A DNA stretch of 64,000 bases from Agapetus fuscipes. Its lineage: Eukaryota; Arthropoda; Insecta; Trichoptera; Glossosomatidae. The translations under genes and the position numbers were made by a program. Where the stretch lies: the NCBI GenBank assembly GCA_951799405.1, contig OX637353.1, positions 2,542,001 to 2,606,000 of the forward strand, given 5' to 3'. Numbering within the stretch: the first letter of the stretch is position 1; each line of letters begins with the position of its first letter. This document shows positions 45,301 to 49,179 of this stretch, piece by piece. The notes below the pieces were generated by a model. That model saw only the letters and a program-made list of their open reading frames with translations. It ran no database searches and was not told the DNA's origin.

Positions 45301-45973
45301 AATTATAATTTTTACAATCATAGATTCTCTTGTGATGTTGCTAGAACTACAACTACTTGAAATAATTACTTGATAATTTAAGCTTAGTTTTATTATTTCT
45401 TTTGCACATCTTTTAATTTGCATATTATAAATTATTATTGGAGACTGAACCATAACAGGTACATTCAAATAAATATACTTTAAGAAATGTCTGCTTATTT
45501 GTTGTGAGTAAGCGCAAGTATGAGAATGTCGTGATACCAATTACTCATAAGAACACTACTTGCGATTTAAATGCAGTAGACCAGCCCGTGGCTTCTGGAC
45601 ACCAACATGCTTCATCGCTGCATGCCTGATAACCAAGTCTTCCTGTTGAATCGGGATATAATATAGATAAGTGGGATATAATCTCTTAATAATGAATATA
45701 AATTTGAGCCTCATGTGTAAGTTTCATGTAACTGGGGCTATTTTTTGCCATTATATTAATTTCTTTCTATAGGGAAATAATAGAAATGGGGTTATAATGA
45801 TTTTTGTGTTGTCTATCAATCTACCAGATTGCATTTCAAAATTAATTTTGTTGGCATTTTCAGAGAAAGCTCTGAAGACTCTGCCAGCAGATGGAGAGTC
45901 CAGCGGAGAGTCTGATCTGTCTCCGGATGTGGAACTGCCCCTGTACCAGCAGAGGGACAACTTCTTCACCTGA
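204..45973 (+). CDS. PLEKHA5/6/7-like scaffold protein, 3' sixteen exons (partial gene, 5' end outside window)
   Basis: Joined exons: 204-345, 855-1083, 4109-7966, 9566-9726, 19693-19812, 20128-20289, 20777-21027, 21365-21572, 25106-25256, 28234-28389, 29197-29382, 30332-31206, 39072-39284, 40228-40329, 42358-42454, 45864-45973. Every junction is AG/GT and all phases match; 7021 bp give one split base plus 2339 codons and a TGA stop. Seen: EWKQRM segment, Ser/Asn-rich disordered regions, coiled coils, the basic VRIVKRESERRQRDR stretch and a C-terminal IPERY...LSPEEQQKRREKVESIKKML block. Known: these resemble the post-PH parts of animal PLEKHA5/6/7 proteins, which bind phosphoinositides and sit at cell junctions or the cortex. 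Inferred: the PH domain is encoded upstream of base 1. The family call is from memory of motifs, not a search. Far longer than vertebrate members because of exon 3. Confidence 0.85.
855..1083 (+). CDS. Exon 2: EWKQRM motif exon
   Basis: Acceptor TTTATTTCCAG, donor GTAACA. Reads in phase 0 from exon 1 and ends in phase 1 (window residues 48-124). Begins REESMKRLLEWKQRMLQSP, a short helical segment that I recall as a conserved landmark of PLEKHA5/6/7-type proteins, followed by a low-complexity Ala/Ser/His stretch and NNYNSYSSDDE. The sharp rise in GC against the introns supports coding. Confidence 0.9.
1084..4108 (+). other. Intron 2, mostly unique sequence
   Basis: About 3 kb of AT-rich intron. 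I see no transposon ORF or clear interspersed repeat. An imperfect foldback lies at 1682-1791 (listed separately). A short stretch around 1445-1610, ending GCAACTTAGATTATA, resembles a stretch at 8690-8850 and the 3' end of repeat R1, but is too degraded to annotate. Confidence 0.6.
1682..1791. repeat. Imperfect foldback (about 30-bp arms)
   Basis: The left arm, GAGCTCTGGGCTTAGGCCGG followed by TTATTTTCAAGTTTA, is matched by a right arm whose reverse complement reads GAGCTCTACAGCCCGG then TGTTTTCAAGTTTA. The arms are separated by about 45 bp. The size suits a short MITE or a pre-miRNA-like hairpin; no target-site duplication is evident. Confidence 0.5.
4109..7966 (+). CDS. Exon 3: giant 3858-bp exon encoding a disordered, Tyr-motif-rich insert
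   Basis: The acceptor is CTGGTTTAG at 4100-4108; exon 2 donates G to make GAG. The donor is CAACAG/GTACTG. The length is a multiple of three and both ends are phase 1, so the exon can be skipped without a frameshift. It encodes window residues 124-1409: a Pro-rich start (PLPPPPTPPPPP), then a long Ser/Asn/Asp/Glu-rich region without a recognisable fold, and an acidic-to-poly-Gly end (GEGGGGGGGGES). Possible tyrosine docking sites: YMPM (residue 300), YVEM (337), YMEL (372), and a pair VYVQLAS / VYEQLAT (Y1309, Y1327). I recall no vertebrate PLEKHA counterpart. Without the splice, the frame reads on to a stop at 8044-8046. Confidence 0.9.
7967..9565 (+). other. Intron 3
   Basis: No gene. A stretch at 8470-8640 (GGTCCGCACGTGAATTG ... 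GGCCAGGTTGCTAGGG) resembles 43387-43500, and an inverted, weaker match lies near 28860-29010, so it is an old interspersed repeat. A degraded R1-like 3' end (GCAACTTAGATTATATT) is at about 8750-8770. Confidence 0.5.
9566..9726 (+). CDS. Exon 4: VRAVSPRVR exon
   Basis: Acceptor GGTGTCAG, donor GTGAGT. Two bases complete the Gly codon split with exon 3, and the end is phase 0 (window residues 1410-1463). Basic and Ser/Pro-rich, with PIPVRAVSPRVRVAAEQ. The core PVRAVSPRVR recurs in exon 5, pointing to an internal duplication or a repeated linear motif. Confidence 0.88.
10202..10447 (+). repeat. R1 interspersed repeat, copy nested in hAT
   Basis: Near full-length copy: it starts CCTTGACTTATAGGTTGGTA and ends GCAACTTAGATTATAGATTA. 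Shared R1 landmarks are GGTTGGTATGAGGCTGACC, TTTGCCAATGTCACCCCTG, GGGAAGGTCGGCA and AAGCGCGAAC. Its insertion splits the hAT remnant, so it is younger than the hAT. Confidence 0.8.
10735..10970 (+). pseudogene. hAT transposase C-terminal (dimerisation) fragment
   Basis: The + strand reads EYPSLSRTALLFLIPFTNTY then LCESGFSAMV, and after a poly-A interruption DLRLKL. This matches the hAT C-terminal block seen in Charlie/ZBED-type transposases. Frameshifts and loss of the catalytic part make it non-functional. Confidence 0.75.
11245..12218. repeat. 26-bp minisatellite, 37 copies plus a partial
   Basis: The unit TAACTCATTACAGCACCTCA + CCTCCA repeats head-to-tail without indels: 37 full units plus 12 bases. 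The only variation I see is G or T at unit position 13 (CAGCACC versus CATCACC). T variants fall at units 4, 7, 11, 17 and 21 and again cluster at the 3' end. It lies within intron 4. Confidence 0.95.
12267..12366 (-). repeat. R1 repeat, 5'-truncated copy
   Basis: Starts with TCTAATCTAATCTAATCTAAG, the R1 3' simple-repeat tail in reverse, then GTTGCAAAATATATGTAACA, and stops near GTTCGCGCTTATGT. Only the 3' 90 bp or so of R1 is present. Confidence 0.75.
12367..13865. other. Unclassified intronic sequence
   Basis: About 1.5 kb of relatively GC-rich sequence with only short ORFs. I recognise no protein domain, terminal repeat or tandem repeat. It could be an old LTR or DNA element, but the sequence alone does not support a call. 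Confidence 0.4.
13880..14019 (-). other. LINE 3' UTR with SINE-shared tail
   Basis: Read on the - strand, the UTR ends AGGGCCCTTGAGGTGTGCTA then CACACGAAAACGGCGCT. The same 35-45 bp, with few changes, ends SINE-T1 at 32060-32105 and the LINE fragment at 57295-57340. This is the region the LINE reverse transcriptase would recognise. Confidence 0.8.
14020..17328 (-). CDS. LINE ORF2-like polyprotein: AP endonuclease + reverse transcriptase
   Basis: First ATG at 17328-17326; the open frame extends to a GTG at 17343. About 1100 aa. N-terminus is basic (RRTRGRRGGK). Endonuclease (EEP) residues are in order: CWNARSLNN, LTETWHE, TIYRPGS, GDVNIRLD, LSDHKL. The RT follows, with SAYRRHHSTETALIRLLSD, MLDMSAAFDTVDH, GVPQGSVLGPMLF and the catalytic AYADDCQVY. 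The C-terminal SAARLIFGTGK ... APLVWNKLPVEVR is typical of CR1/L2-group LINEs. All key residues are present. It would nick target DNA and prime reverse transcription on its own RNA. It is antisense to the host gene in intron 4. Confidence 0.93.
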   Translation of the reverse strand: MPGSSGMFAVRELFNLRRCASVPNGKIINILRKWDIFSGETCTVNPRKRRTRGRRGGKCTRKNKGWVSQDPAHCLVSNSPCNQIIQPCHIQQATQNVQSINNDGINLETVLQDEASTQESSNPKNTHPFIISKRHSGPPSHKPVRLGCWNARSLNNKVDDIDEIFTDINLNILALTETWHESYDSATIKRLRGLGYTVMEAARKTTGKTKNSISWTNHGGVAVLAKKGLRMEKLSPVKVISFEYLACRIASNGRTITLITIYRPGSKPATSNFFDEFRTLLEWLIIRNEVFIITGDVNIRLDRIDDINTKKFTLLLEDFNCEQCVTSSTHTGGGLLDVLISRKEDNVSETNVVDIGLSDHKLIVANVPLVGEPLVYKELCTRAWRNFDVEAFCSDISRSPICDPLCYLHLSLDQLIDLYNDTCTHILNEHAPETTKKIRIRKSNSWFDNECRAEKRKMRRLERLYRNGRENTSRDVWINAQSTYRSLKLKKKSEYWCTKIENLKDKPAQMWKSLNKLSGNVKEMPLTNAGAAEFSSFFNDKIENITKGYAAMPMANGVHMAGRDSQENNLNSFSDVTSVEIKKLLLKSPNKQCELDPLPTWLVKVCADSLAPFLAHIINQSMIKGYVPEKLKCAHVTPILKKIQLSHDVLGNYRPVSNLPFLSKVLERVVANRMTQHLETNKLMPKMQSAYRRHHSTETALIRLLSDLIAAIESGDIALLAMLDMSAAFDTVDHGILLSKLENNFRIHGKALEWFKSYIQDRRQAIKFQGNISPTRFLKYGVPQGSVLGPMLFILYTKDIEDIVSSCGMSMHAYADDCQVYSSCKPNDVEGLKAKTSMCIEKIQSWMTTNRLVLNPKKTEILWAATAKRQHLIDLNTPLSLSGGDDIYPSKTVDLLGVRLGTDLSLSSQLDKTVSASFFGLRQIKAIRRCLPPDALKTLINAFVLSRVDYCSAIYLGQTKMQYNRLQSVLNSAARLIFGTGKFCHITPILKSLHWLKFPERVAYKVCHTVYKALNGVAPEYLAELLSQQFSTSDLVLRSAVSGGARLNEPIRFCATRFGDRGFRNGAPLVWNKLPVEVRTASTEASFKKKLKTYMFSQSFRD
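17349..17926 (-). promoter_or_regulatory. Tandem 5' monomers of the LINE (probable internal promoter)
   Basis: Three direct repeats begin at 17349, 17521 and 17758. Each contains AAAGTACCGAACTACAAACA (one base varies), TACCGG..GGCGCTAGCTGTCA, CAAGATGGCGTCACAG (CTAACAAGATGG in one) and TTTCTCACAAAGATTAAACA. A further partial monomer (CCGGGCATGACGCTAGCTGTCAC at 17321-17343, shortened here as CGCTAGCTGTCAC) overlaps the ORF start. Repeated promoter units upstream of a LINE ORF are known from mouse L1. The CGCCATCTTG sequence on the LINE sense strand resembles a YY1/Pho site. Confidence 0.7.
17927..19190. other. Intronic sequence, unclassified
   Basis: The part next to the monomers, up to about 18140, may be the LINE 5' end. 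The rest is AT-rich with a GC-richer patch at 18900-19030. No gene or clear repeat is recognised. Confidence 0.4.
19232..19382. mobile_element. Possible short hAT-type MITE
   Basis: Begins CAGTGGATACTC and ends ...GCGGAACACTG, i.e. CAGTGTTCCGC from the right, with GTGCCGCGGCAC inside. These resemble ends of ZBED-like hAT elements. The flanking octamers match only 5/8, so support is moderate. An R1 fragment follows at once. Confidence 0.45.
19388..19432 (-). repeat. R1 repeat, 5' fragment
   Basis: CATGGGTGGTCAGCCGCATA followed by CCAACCTATAAGTCAGT is the reverse complement of the R1 5' end. Only about 45 bp remain. Confidence 0.65.
19693..19812 (+). CDS. Exon 5: second PVRAVSPRVR exon
   Basis: Acceptor CTATCGCAG, donor GTGAGT; phase 0 at both ends, 40 codons (window residues 1464-1503). 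Reads TLSAEDSWSVSRSPSRQASS and then HQPVRAVSPRVRRASDIDER. Ser/Arg-rich and probably disordered. The shared decapeptide with exon 4 is notable. A longer ORF in another frame runs across this acceptor but does not join the neighbouring exons. Confidence 0.85.
20128..20289 (+). CDS. Exon 6: helical region
   Basis: Acceptor GATTTGCGTCAG, donor GTGGGT; 54 codons, phase 0-0 (window residues 1504-1557). NVSTLWEPMMNVSAGELLGR leads into a Leu-rich helix with ELVLLLIQLRRRRAATGQ. Likely the start of the coiled-coil block conserved in PLEKHA-type proteins. A 22-bp tandem repeat begins 17 bases after the donor. Confidence 0.9.
20307..20614. repeat. 22-bp minisatellite, 14 units
   Basis: The unit AGGACATCTCTGTAGGAGAA + TC repeats 14 times over exactly 308 bp. 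Variants include AGAACATC, TCTCTAGG and CAAAACATC. It starts 17 bases downstream of the exon 6 donor and lies wholly in the intron. Confidence 0.95.
20777..21027 (+). CDS. Exon 7: coiled-coil, YEKSKPLVHLVDNMVKLG
   Basis: Acceptor TACTTGACAG, donor AAAAG/GTGAGG; phase 0 to 2 (window residues 1558-1641). Heptad-rich QRLEQLRQHLAELERHYEK is followed by SKPLVHLVDNMVKLGTLY, one of the strongest family landmarks, then RLEMNQINRERQLAEEK. Likely mediates self-association or partner binding. Confidence 0.92.
21365..21572 (+). CDS. Exon 8: coiled-coil continuation
   Basis: Acceptor GTTATCCAG, donor AAG/GTAAAC. One base completes the Arg codon from exon 7; ends phase 0 (residues 1641-1710). Heptads run through REQVEQKVEQLRAMERCV and LRGLRREREALQRALGG. 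High GC. Confidence 0.92.
21822..22375. mobile_element. piggyBac-like MITE (TTAA target)
   Basis: Flanked by TTAA on both sides (21818-21821 and 22376-22379). Terminal repeats CCCCTGGAGCGCC and, from the right, CCCCTCGAGCGCC match at 12 of 13 positions. The 554-bp interior is non-coding. TTAA duplication with short CCC-starting TIRs is the piggyBac signature. Confidence 0.82.
22526..23179 (-). pseudogene. LINE ORF2 C-terminal fragment
   Basis: 217 codons are still open and end TQRLRINKLLSLNFHTSNL. Only the thumb/connector portion of the polymerase is left, with no YxDD motif, so it cannot be functional alone. It is cut on its 5' side next to an R1 copy. Confidence 0.78.
23237..23443 (-). repeat. 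R1 repeat copy
   Basis: Starts with a pure (CTAAT)n run, i.e. the R1 tail reversed, then GTTGCAAAGATATGTAACAT and the whole R1 body to GTGACATTGGCAAAC. The R1 5' segment is missing; an RT fragment follows instead. Confidence 0.82.
23444..23590 (-). pseudogene. Reverse transcriptase fragment (RTE-like)
   Basis: Reads NARLAVHSGILLPTLMYGSE then AWTVNESEISKV on the - strand. This matches the VLxPTLxYGSEAWT segment common to RTE-type and some other LINEs. Only about 47 residues. It directly abuts the R1 copy, so R1 could be the 3' end of such a LINE or an insertion next to it. Confidence 0.6.
24229..24949. mobile_element. hAT deletion derivative with perfect 8-bp TSD
   Basis: The TSD TTATAAAA is at 24221-24228 and 24950-24957. 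Ends are AAGAGGTGCCCA and, from the right, CAGGGGTGCCCA, followed by GGTCGATC-type sub-terminal motifs. The interior, on the + strand, retains FFASTYLCESAFSHMKVIKS then KYRF, the C-terminal block of a ZBED-type hAT transposase. Most of the transposase is gone. Confidence 0.88.
25106..25256 (+). CDS. Exon 9: coiled-coil end
   Basis: Acceptor AATATTTTGCAG, donor GATG/GTAAAC; phase 0 to 1 (residues 1711-1761). KLEQTVAGNARLEQELSVLR continues with HKLQQQGQQ, a heptad-rich segment, then a Pro/Thr-rich linker. Confidence 0.9.
26283..26412 (-). repeat. SINE-T1, 3' part
   Basis: The reverse strand carries CCAAGACCCGTCACCAAAGT, CAGCCCTACAGCAACTTGG, GACGACCAAGCTCGCTGGGG and GCTCTTGGGGTGTGATTTAC. It is the body and LINE-shared tail of SINE-T1; the tRNA head is missing. 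Confidence 0.75.
26752..26950 (-). repeat. R1 repeat copy
   Basis: Runs from TCTAAATTAAAGTTGCAAAG through CCGACCTTCCCAGAAACAGG to CATACCAACCTTTAAGTCAA. Both ends are present, but part of the middle (the AAATCTCAAATGG region) is deleted. Confidence 0.8.
26951..28233 (+). other. Intronic sequence without recognised features
   Basis: AT-rich with homopolymer runs; short chance ORFs only. Nothing supportable until the exon 10 acceptor. Confidence 0.5.
28234..28389 (+). CDS. Exon 10: helix plus Ser-rich linker
   Basis: Acceptor TTTAACGCAG, donor GCTG/GTAAAT; phase 1-1 (residues 1761-1813). LKRVQQLVGDLQKQRQELSV forms a last coiled-coil stretch, followed by LMSPPLSTLMSNSSTDLA. Confidence 0.9.
29197..29382 (+). 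CDS. Exon 11: HSTWTETDLDS exon
   Basis: Acceptor TTTTTGCTGCAG, donor TTCA/GTATGT; phase 1-1 (residues 1813-1875). GSAGKKRNHSTWTETDLDSN is followed by a Ser/Thr-rich tail. A Tc1-like element begins 17 bp past the donor. Confidence 0.9.
29400..29945 (-). mobile_element. Tc1-like element, truncated
   Basis: The right end reads TA then CAGTATTGTTCCAATTAATG, an ITR-like start. On the - strand the transposase fragment reads IFQQDSAPCDVSKTMMKYFK and LLDWPGNSPNLNPIENLWAI. These carry the second Asp of the catalytic triad and the DWPxxSPDxNPIENxW signature region (Asn replaces the usual Asp). The other half is lost where an R1 copy begins. Confidence 0.82.
29950..30160 (+). repeat. R1 repeat, 5'-truncated copy
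   Basis: Starts at AAAATGGTTCACTTTGCCAA, lacking the first 50 bp or so of R1. Ends GCAACTTAGATTAGATTGAT. Truncation at the 5' end with an intact simple-repeat 3' end is what target-primed reverse transcription leaves. Confidence 0.8.
30332..31206 (+). CDS. Exon 12: basic stretch and Asn/Ser-rich region
   Basis: Acceptor CTTTTTTTCAG, donor GAG/GTAACT; phase 1 to 0 (residues 1875-2166). NLTNVEKQEIKTVRIVKRES continues ERRQRDRERS, a strongly basic segment. Then SALDQLLEEDF, a long low-complexity Asn/Ser/Tyr region, and a conserved-looking end RHYTAPHHLSAKSLLATDNE with acidic EDDIFLQE. Confidence 0.92.
31823..32130 (+). repeat. SINE-T1, full-length copy
   Basis: The tRNA-derived head has an A box TAGTCCAAGTGG (31833-31844) and a B box GGTTCGAATCC (31878-31888). 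The body follows (CCATTTATATTTTCAAATTT; CGGTCATCAAAAGGTCCATC), then a tail GGGCTCTTGAGGTGTGATAC with CACAAAAACAGCGCTC, matching the 3' end of the resident LINE, and an AT-rich end. Confidence 0.88.
32131..32997 (+). other. Intronic sequence without recognised features
   Basis: AT-rich, no coding potential beyond chance and no repeat I can match elsewhere in the window. Confidence 0.45.
33125..34412. mobile_element. hAT element inserted in R1, 8-bp TSD
   Basis: Terminal repeats TAGGGCATGGAATACCGG / TAGGGCATGGATACCGC are rich in further ATACCGGTAT units. The TSD is GCGCGAAC (33117-33124) against GTGCGAAC (34413-34420), 7/8. The - strand at 33925-33695 encodes a transposase remnant ending LDVAYKYLLSIPPTSVESER then AIFS, the hAT C-terminal signature. 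Confidence 0.88.
33695..33925 (-). pseudogene. hAT transposase C-terminal remnant
   Basis: Acidic linker GEEEEDNIQTL, then YKYLLSIPPTSVESERAIFS, where hAT transposases have LSIPxTSxxSERxFS. No catalytic domain remains, so the host element is non-autonomous. Confidence 0.75.
34491..36490. other. Intronic sequence, no feature recognised
   Basis: AT-rich, with patches near 35100-35290 and 35780-35900 of higher GC that may be old repeats. No ORF with recognisable domains. Confidence 0.4.
36494..36905 (-). pseudogene. LINE 3'-end fragment with poly-A tail
   Basis: The - strand reads NSFLCQTARLWNELPVSVFP then SQFNLALFKSNINRHFL, the extreme C-terminus found in several LINE clades (TARLWNxLP...FK). 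A frameshift separates this from a second short frame. The element ends in an 18-bp poly-A run (poly-T at 36494-36511 on +). Confidence 0.75.
37237..37525. mobile_element. PIF/Harbinger-like MITE with TAA TSD
   Basis: TIRs GGGGCCGTCCATAAATTACG (left) and, from the right, GGGGCTGTCCATATATTACG. Exact TAA duplications at 37234-37236 and 37526-37528. The 289-bp interior has C15-like homopolymer runs and no ORF. The three-base TWA duplication with G-rich TIRs fits PIF/Harbinger. Confidence 0.85.
37552..38385 (-). pseudogene. LINE RNase H domain fragment
   Basis: About 277 codons still open. RNase H motifs in order: AVGAAFY (just after the lost DGS), FSAEAYAILESLKFI, FVIFSDSLSVLQNI (catalytic Asp in SDS) and VDLVWIPSHSGIVGNEVVDG. 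A zinc-knuckle-like CDCKTEIGDLDHIFFNCSHH follows. The first catalytic Asp and the RT are missing. Confidence 0.85.
39072..39284 (+). CDS. Exon 13: IPERY exon
   Basis: Acceptor TGGTATTGCAG, donor GCAG/GTGAGA; 71 codons, phase 0-0 (residues 2167-2237). QWCRARDDVDMERVLRGRAA, a Pro-rich link, then EHYSEHTIDRLLAAPNKILI and PERYIPEQ. The IPERY core followed in the next exon by LSPEE is the C-terminal landmark of the family as I recall it. An acceptor one codon downstream is possible (CAGCAG). Confidence 0.9.
39408..39607. repeat. Direct repeat pair, GC-rich (about 63 bp each)
   Basis: AACAGTAAATTTCATAGAAG then TGCTTCCACCGACAGCG and AGTGAGCGGAGCGGACTGAG occur at 39408-39470 and 39544-39607 with one inserted base. 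Both are followed by inverted CGGACTCCGCTC motifs, suggesting a small foldback element duplicated in place. Confidence 0.75.
40228..40329 (+). CDS. Exon 14: LSPEEQQKRREKVESIKKML
   Basis: Acceptor TTTGACATTTTAG, donor AAG/GTAAAA; 34 codons, phase 0-0 (residues 2238-2271). A short charged helix that follows IPERY, strongly reminiscent of PLEKHA5/6/7 C-termini. Confidence 0.92.
40692..40880 (+). pseudogene. hAT (ZBED-type) transposase fragment
   Basis: HIQLLLHTEVRWLSRGRMLS, RLFDLRSEVQLFL and LTDGHWIISLATFL match the HTxVRWLSRGxVLxRxFELRxE block of ZBED/SCAND3-like hAT transposases. About 65 residues survive. Confidence 0.8.
40961..41036. repeat. Hairpin with hammerhead-like motif, copy A
   Basis: GTCTAGTACTTTCGCC and its exact reverse complement GGCGAAAGTACTAGAC bracket 44 bases. 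On the - strand it reads CTGAAGA-TGCCTTATTGGC-GAAA. Related to copies at 41672, 60570 and 62700. Confidence 0.6.
41040..41305 (-). repeat. SINE-T2 (part of composite T1-T2 SINE)
   Basis: On the - strand the tRNA-like head GATAACTCAATTGGTAGAAT leads to GCAAGGGTTTGATCTCA (B-box region). Body: TTCACAAGAAATGAGAACCA, AAGTGGTTGGTGTGAGGCTG, CGCCACATGCGACCCCTTCG, CAGGCAAGAAGTTACACTG. Confidence 0.8.
41306..41537 (-). repeat. SINE-T1 joined head-to-tail to SINE-T2
   Basis: The tRNA-like head (GTAGTTCAGTGG; GGGTGCGATTCCC, a decayed B box) is at the right end. The body runs to GACGACCAAGCTCGTAATAA, where the LINE-like tail is replaced by SINE-T2. The same junction appears at 58326. Confidence 0.8.
41590..41720 (-). 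repeat. Hammerhead-like hairpin repeat, copy B
   Basis: Minus strand 41703-41681 reads CTGATGA, then TGCCTTGTAGGC (a 4-bp stem with a 3-base loop), then GAAA. This is the order of the hammerhead ribozyme core, though one unpaired U follows CTGATGA and no cleavage-site strand is obvious. The + strand carries TTTTAATTCACTTTT upstream, as in the other copies. Confidence 0.45.
42358..42454 (+). CDS. Exon 15: conserved C-terminal helix
   Basis: Acceptor TTTGCTTGCAG, donor GCTG/GTGAGA; phase 0 to 1 (residues 2272-2304). KRQREHLLQLNQILAKQVME then MSKIVA. Reading through the donor adds GETQAYMPPYAA and a TGA at 42490-42492, a possible alternative C-terminus. Confidence 0.9.
42493..45863 (+). other. 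Last intron
   Basis: AT-rich, no gene. 43387-43500 (GGTCCGCAAGTGAATTG ... GGCCGGGTTGCTAGG) matches the old repeat at 8470-8640. A short ORF at 44539-44865 has no recognisable domain. Confidence 0.5.
45864..45973 (+). CDS. Exon 16: terminal exon with stop codon
   Basis: Acceptor GGCATTTTCAG. The phase-1 G from exon 15 gives Glu, then KALKTLPADGESSGESDLS, PDVELPLYQQRDNFFT and TGA at 45971-45973. The acidic, Ser-rich tail ends in NFFT; no classical PDZ ligand. Confidence 0.92.
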
Positions 45974-47620
45974 ACTCCTCATGCAATCAAAGTCATCAAC
46001 GTACTTGGAATGTAATAGTGTGCCCAGCCGTAAGGGCTTTCATAAGGAGTGACTGCCATGCTGCATACAATGGCATTTGAGGATTAATTCTGGTGAGCTC
46101 TATTATGATATGGAAAGTACACAAGGGCTCCCTGCAAGGTCTTCACTAACAAACAAGATCCAGTTACTTTAGGCACATGAATCTTAAACCAAATACAGAG
46201 CATTTCTGAAAATGCAATGATAATGTTTTGAGCTCTTTTAAGGATTCAAGGCCGTGACTTATCAGTATTAACAAATGAGTCACAGCTCTTGTATGTGATC
46301 ATATGAAAGAAAAGCCTATTGGGTAAAATTAATTTGTTGTTACCTGAAATATTTGATCAACCACGCTATTGGGAAATAAATTAAAAATTGTCAATTTTAA
46401 AGAGGAATGGACATGAGAATGTATTTAACACAATACACATGAATTCAACAATGACCTTAGCATGTGTTGGGATCCCAAAAGGATTAATTTTCATACAAAA
46501 TTCAAATTGTAATGTAATGTGTCTGACAAGATTTCAGCATTTATATTTCCTGTATTGCATTACTTTTCTGAAAAGATAAAGTTTTCTTAAAGAAGCCTCA
46601 AGCTTAAATAATACGCCATATTTCAAACAATTAAGGAATTGGGAATGCATTTCAACAGTGAAAATAAATTCAATCATCTTGTGGAGAGGATACAATATCA
46701 AAATTTTACATGGTAATTCTCCTTTAGATACATTTCAACAGAGGGCATTGTCATTGATGAATTTGTAAATAAGCTGTGCATAGTTATCAGATCCGGCGCT
46801 CAGTTGTTACCACAATGTGTGTGTTTAGGAGTTGGCGATATTGGCACTAGAAGCCCTCGGCTCTCACAGCGCCACTGTTTGTAACAAAGGCTAAAGCACT
46901 AAGATCGCCCTACCCAACACACACTCTATGTACTCAGTATGCTACATAATTATTTTAAACATATCAGAAAGTATCTATTGGATGTATTTATATAGATGAT
47001 AGGTTGTCATCTGTGTGTGTTTTCATGTTGTTGATCCTGGAGCTGCTTCTGCATAAATATATAAATGGTTATTGTATTGGCCTAAATATATATATCATGT
47101 AGAATTTATATAAAATACAATGTAGGAAGTACTTGTTCACCTAAACTTAATGATTTACTATTAGAGAAGTTGTGAAGCTGTCCTTTACGTATATGCCTTC
47201 ATACAGGGTGACTTTGTTTCACAAAAATCACCATTATAGGCATCTAACGATAAAAGTAAACAGTAAAAAATGTTGATATTTATCTGTAAAGTGATAGAAT
47301 AGCATAGAGGAGTTTGAGCCTAGATTCAAAGACGCGATTGACTTGATCCTAATTGCTGGTAATTACTACACACATGAAATTTCAGCGCTATTGAGATAAC
47401 TTGTAGGGTAATGGTCAAATTAAAAAAATTGGGTACCTATTGAAAAAAAACTGTACAAGTCACACTTTATTTCTTTTTTGTTTGTTTGTTTCATAGTAAG
47501 AATCATTTACCCATTATCTTTACTTGCCTTGATGAGATTGTTTTGTATAATTATGGTTGCTTGCAATTTGAGCAATGCATGCTATAAAGAAATATTTCAG
47601 GATATAAGTAGCACAGATTA
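45974..47620 (+). other. 3' UTR and downstream flank
   Basis: No ORF of note. AATAAA occurs at 46375-46380, about 400 bp after the stop, and again further on (around 48395 and 48845). I cannot tell which site ends the mRNA. Sequence to about 47.6 kb shows no repeat I recognise. Confidence 0.45.
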
Positions 47621-47626
47621 TTTATT

Positions 47627-47872
47627 ATATCGCACGCTTAATCTTAAAGAGAAATAACTCAACAAATAAGAATGTTGGGAAATCACGTTTAAAGTTCAGG
47701 CAACCAGTACAACTTGTATGGGATGAAAAAGGCGACCGATGTTTTATCTCAGTCATATTCGTCCAAATCGAACGGCTGTCGCATTCTATCTATTGTTCTT
47801 GCGTTTTATTACAAAATCTCGATTTTCCCAATTTTTGAGTTATTGCTCTTTATTATTAAGCGTGCGATATAA
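47627..47872. mobile_element. Tc1/mariner-type MITE (TA flank)
   Basis: TIRs TATATCGCACGCTTAAT and AAAGAGAAATAACTCAA on the left are mirrored by TTGAGTTATTGCTCTTTATT and ATTAAGCGTGCGATATA on the right. About 245 bp, non-coding, flanked by TA. Confidence 0.8.
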
Positions 47873-49179
47873 TTAAAATATTATATTTAATTAATTTCTC
47901 TTTGAGTTTATGCTAAAACCTTAGTTTTCCGAATAAGTATCCGAAGTAAAAACTTGATTTTTCACATAACATGAACTCTATATTATTCTTCCCATGTTGT
48001 AATTCTTTTTAATGAAGTTTGGTCTGTGAAGTTGTTATTGTGACCAGGCTTTGTACTTATGTACCTACTGCAAGAAGGGATGTGGAGTGCACGCCCCATG
48101 AGATGATGCTCCTGTAGCTGGGACCTTCCACTCCCTGAAGAGGAGCAACGACTGCACAGAGTATAGAATAGTTGTACAAGAGACTGGCGGCGACACTCAC
48201 ATCTCTCAATTATAACTCAGTCAATTTGTTGAGAGGAAGCAAATATAACCCACATAGTAGTTGATCTAGAGAGGCACTATCACTTATCACTTAGTAGAGA
48301 GTCAATTTACATGGAAAATATATACATTTATAAATGTTAACATAATTGTACCTATCTATCAGGTGCTTGCACTGCATATAGATGAAGCAAATCAAAATAA
48401 AACATTTGGATTTTGACTTGCGTGGAGTAGCGTCCCTGCCATCTATGTTTTAAGAATAAATATGAAATCAGTATTTACCAATAACAATGATTGTTACGCA
48501 CGGATTAGTGCTAGGAAGTAAGTGTTTACGAAAATTAATATAGTGTATACTGTAAACTCATTATTTTTACTAGAGAAACATCAGTGGCCAGTAATGGTCA
48601 GTATCCAGTAAGTTATTATGCATTTTATGTCAAAACATAATGAGCAGGTGCGGGTACAGGGAAAAGCAAATGCCTCCCAAAGTAAATCATCTGGCCTTTG
48701 CCTTTCAACAACGAACTCATCTTGATAAATCATGTTCAGTTTTGGATCTTACATATTTCTTACAATATTTTGTCTACCTGGTCTGCTCGTCTCTTACAAA
48801 ATAATAATAATGATTAAATATTTGTATCTACTTATCAGATATTGAATAAAGACCACTTATATAAATGATCTGTTCAACTTCACTTGTATTAGATATTTGT
48901 TCACTAGTTGAGATCTTCCCCGACTGTAGGCAGAGTTCTTGTGATAAGTGTTTTATTCCCCCCTGCATCAATGTCAGAACATTATTTCAATGACAAAATG
49001 CTTTAAAAGTCAAATATTTTGACTTACTATTAGTCTGAGATGAAATGAGCTTATCTTGACCTGTCATATTTGCGATTTAAATTCCTACCTAGGTACTGTT
49101 ACTTTTATCCCGTGTTATAAAGTAGATAGAAAAATATTCAATGCATATTTGAATGTGAAACATTTCAATGGTTGGAGTA

